From Exiguobacterium sp. SL-9 (GTDB lineage: Bacteria; Bacillota; Bacilli; Exiguobacteriales; Exiguobacteriaceae), in contig NZ_SJUO01000009.1 of the NCBI RefSeq assembly GCF_004336985.1, positions 1 to 43,842 of the forward strand: DNA of 43,842 nt. Reading direction: 5' to 3'. The position numbers and the translations under genes were made by a program. Position 1 is the stretch's first letter. Each line of letters starts with the position of its first letter. Under the pieces are notes generated by a model. It searched no databases. It saw only the letters and a list, made by a program, of their open reading frames with translations, and was not told the DNA's origin. This document shows, piece after piece, positions 42,208 to 43,842 of the stretch.

Positions 42208-43629
42208 TTAAAACTCCTCTACGATAACTTCAATTTGTTTCATCATAACATGTCTACTTGCCTGCAGGTTCCGTCCTAATGAAATCCATTCATTCAAAAC
42301 TCTTATTTTCTCATGAGTGATGACTTCCCCTCTTAGAATCCAAGGAATTCCCGGGGGGTATGGAATAACGGTCTCCGCAGCAACATGTCCAATCGCTTGC
42401 TCAAACGAGAGACGGACAATGTCGGCGTCATCCGATATAGCATGCAACAGTGATACGCGTTCGGTCATCGGATAAGGAAAAATTGTCTCATCTTCGACGA
42501 TGAGCGGAACGTGCTGCGATGCATTTTTAATCAGTTTGACCCAATGGTGAATCTCTTGGCTGTTTAATTCCCTTAACGGCAAACAGAATAACACGTGATC
42601 TTCTGCAGCCAGTTCTACGTCAATCCCAATCGATGCTAAGTGTTGGCTAAACACGAGACCATTTTTCGGATATGTTAAAACAGTCATCTTCGTGAAGTCA
42701 TCGCCCACTTTGATAGAAAACCCAGCTCGTCTCATTTCCATGATGAACGCGAAATGGCTAGTTTGAATATGCGCCCAATCTTGATCACTTAAATTTTCGA
42801 GATACTCCCTCGCATAATCAAGAGAGGCCATAATCAAGTAAGATGGACTAGACGTTTGAAACGACGAAAGTGCATGAAACAAACGCTTTTCATCAATTTC
42901 TTCTTTGTAGTGAATCCATGCGCCCATCGTGAGAGCCGGCAGCGTTTTATGAGCTGATTGTACGACGGCACTAGCCCCTTCAAAAATGGCCGATCGCTTT
43001 GGAAATGTAGGGTGAATCAAATGAGCGCCATGTGCTTCATCTACTAATAGAGGAATGCTCAACGAACGCAAATACGCACTAATTTGCGGAATATTTGCCA
43101 TGTCTCCGTAATAGGTAGGGGATGTTAGAAGGAGAGCTTTTCCTCCTGGGTACTGCGTGATGGCGTCTTGAATTGTTTCCAATGCGACAACAGTAGGCAA
43201 GCTACTTCCTCTATCTAATTCGGGTGTGAGTAAAATCGGCTCTAGACCGAGCCACTCAATGGCGTTCCAAACCGATTTGTGAGAATTTCGTTGTACATAT
43301 ACTCGCTCTCCACGCTTTACGGTTGCTGCTAACAAACTCCAGTTTCCTGAAGTAGACCCATTTACTAACCATTTACTTTTGCTCTGATAAAGGGAGCCTA
43401 ATGCCTTTTCACCTTCTAGGATAATCCCTTCCGCATGATGTAAATCATCCAAGTGCCCAAGTTCTGTTAAGTCATATGGCATAATTTTGTGAAAAACAGT
43501 AGGAAGCCTCTCATCTCTCACCGTTCCATTGTGATGACCAGGTACATGGAAAGAGACACGTCCTTCTCGCACATGTTGCTCCAGCGTTTCCATAAATGTA
43601 AAAGGATTATGTTTAGGTTTCCGAGTCAT
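42208..43629 (-). CDS. yaaO: Orn/Lys/Arg decarboxylase family protein (YaaO)
   Basis: This 473-residue fold-type I PLP enzyme belongs to the major group of ornithine/lysine/arginine decarboxylases. FHVPGHHNG lies near the N-terminus, VNGSTSGNW contacts the cofactor, LLVDEAHGAH supplies the PLP aspartate, and SAHKTLPALTMGA the Schiff-base lysine. The C-terminal domain (PYPPGIPWILRGE) is conserved. It lacks the N-terminal wing domain of the large inducible E. coli enzymes. The substrate cannot be told from sequence. GGAAGGG precedes ATG 43629; a TATAGT at 43666-43671 may be its -10. As in B. subtilis it stands between an rRNA operon and tmk, but xpaC and yaaN are missing. Confidence 0.93.
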   Translation of the reverse strand: MTRKPKHNPFTFMETLEQHVREGRVSFHVPGHHNGTVRDERLPTVFHKIMPYDLTELGHLDDLHHAEGIILEGEKALGSLYQSKSKWLVNGSTSGNWSLLAATVKRGERVYVQRNSHKSVWNAIEWLGLEPILLTPELDRGSSLPTVVALETIQDAITQYPGGKALLLTSPTYYGDMANIPQISAYLRSLSIPLLVDEAHGAHLIHPTFPKRSAIFEGASAVVQSAHKTLPALTMGAWIHYKEEIDEKRLFHALSSFQTSSPSYLIMASLDYAREYLENLSDQDWAHIQTSHFAFIMEMRRAGFSIKVGDDFTKMTVLTYPKNGLVFSQHLASIGIDVELAAEDHVLFCLPLRELNSQEIHHWVKLIKNASQHVPLIVEDETIFPYPMTERVSLLHAISDDADIVRLSFEQAIGHVAAETVIPYPPGIPWILRGEVITHEKIRVLNEWISLGRNLQASRHVMMKQIEVIVEEF

Positions 43630-43671
43630 ATAGGCACCCTTCCAATCTGAAATAAATGCGACTTAACTATA

Positions 43672-43706
43672 CAAAAAGAGACGACCAAGCGGATGCTTGA
43701 TCGTCT
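43672..43706 (-). terminator. rRNA operon terminator
   Basis: A 12-bp stem with one wobble (AGACGATCAAGC with GCTTGGTCGTCT, minus strand, loop ATCC) ends in CTTTTTG, about ten bases after the 5S gene. Confidence 0.9.
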
Positions 43707-43715
43707 TTCGCGTTG

Positions 43716-43832
<117 letters not shown>

Positions 43833-43842
43833 AAAAGAATAT

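Overview
This window is a dense block of core housekeeping genes from a low-to-mid G+C Gram-positive bacterium of the order Bacillales. The start of the 16S rRNA (minus strand, reading from about 109 down to 1), the gene order, and the absence of every sporulation gene normally found here point to Exiguobacterium. The order assignment is firm; the genus is an inference. Nearly every gene lies on the minus strand. The gene order is that of the Bacillus subtilis rrnA-to-rrnJ interval near the replication origin, seen in reverse complement. Only abrB (36809-37102) is on the plus strand.

Reading in the direction of transcription, from right to left: the 5S gene of one rRNA operon and its terminator (43832-43672); yaaO, tmk, darA, holB, ricT and yabA (43629-39032); a tRNA methyltransferase, yazA and rsmI (38965-37119); the divergent abrB/metG control region (36480-36808); metG, tatD, yabE, rnmV and rsmA (36479-30968); veg, ispE, purR and spoVG (30885-28351); glmU-prs and pth (28165-25195); mfd, yabM, yabN, rqcP, divIC and yabR (25149-17375); a large YhgE/Pip-family membrane protein (17163-14761); tRNA-Met and tRNA-Glu; tilS, hpt and ftsH (14391-10448); coaX, hslO and cysK (10353-7602); the folate operon pabB-pabA-pabC-folP-folB-folK with dusB (7507-2075); lysS (1926-436); then the tandem promoters, leader and first ~109 bases of a second rRNA operon.

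The genes form tight clusters, many joined by 4-nt ATGA or TTGA overlaps, and the clusters are separated by recognisable hairpin terminators. The functions are translation and tRNA/rRNA maturation (lysS, metG, rsmA, rnmV, rsmI, tilS, dusB, pth, rqcP), nucleotide and PRPP supply (prs, hpt, tmk, purR), folate synthesis, replication and its control (holB, yabA, tmk, mfd), envelope and division (glmU, divIC, yabM, yabE, ftsH), and global regulation (abrB, spoVG, ricT, darA, veg).

I see no prophage, transposase, CRISPR array, toxin-antitoxin pair or defence system, and no clearly undescribed multi-gene system. The most interesting signals are regulatory: a cluster of Spo0A-box-like heptamers plus a second family of inverted repeats between abrB and metG, in a stretch with no sporulation genes; candidate PurR boxes at purR and glmU-prs; a palindromic operator over the cysK promoter; the YhgE/Pip gene next to the site where spoIIE lies in Bacillus; and a Gly/Arg/Pro low-complexity insertion in the S1-domain protein YabR. 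Start codons were chosen from ribosome-binding sites and comparison with remembered Bacillus proteins. Percentages and database scores were not computed.
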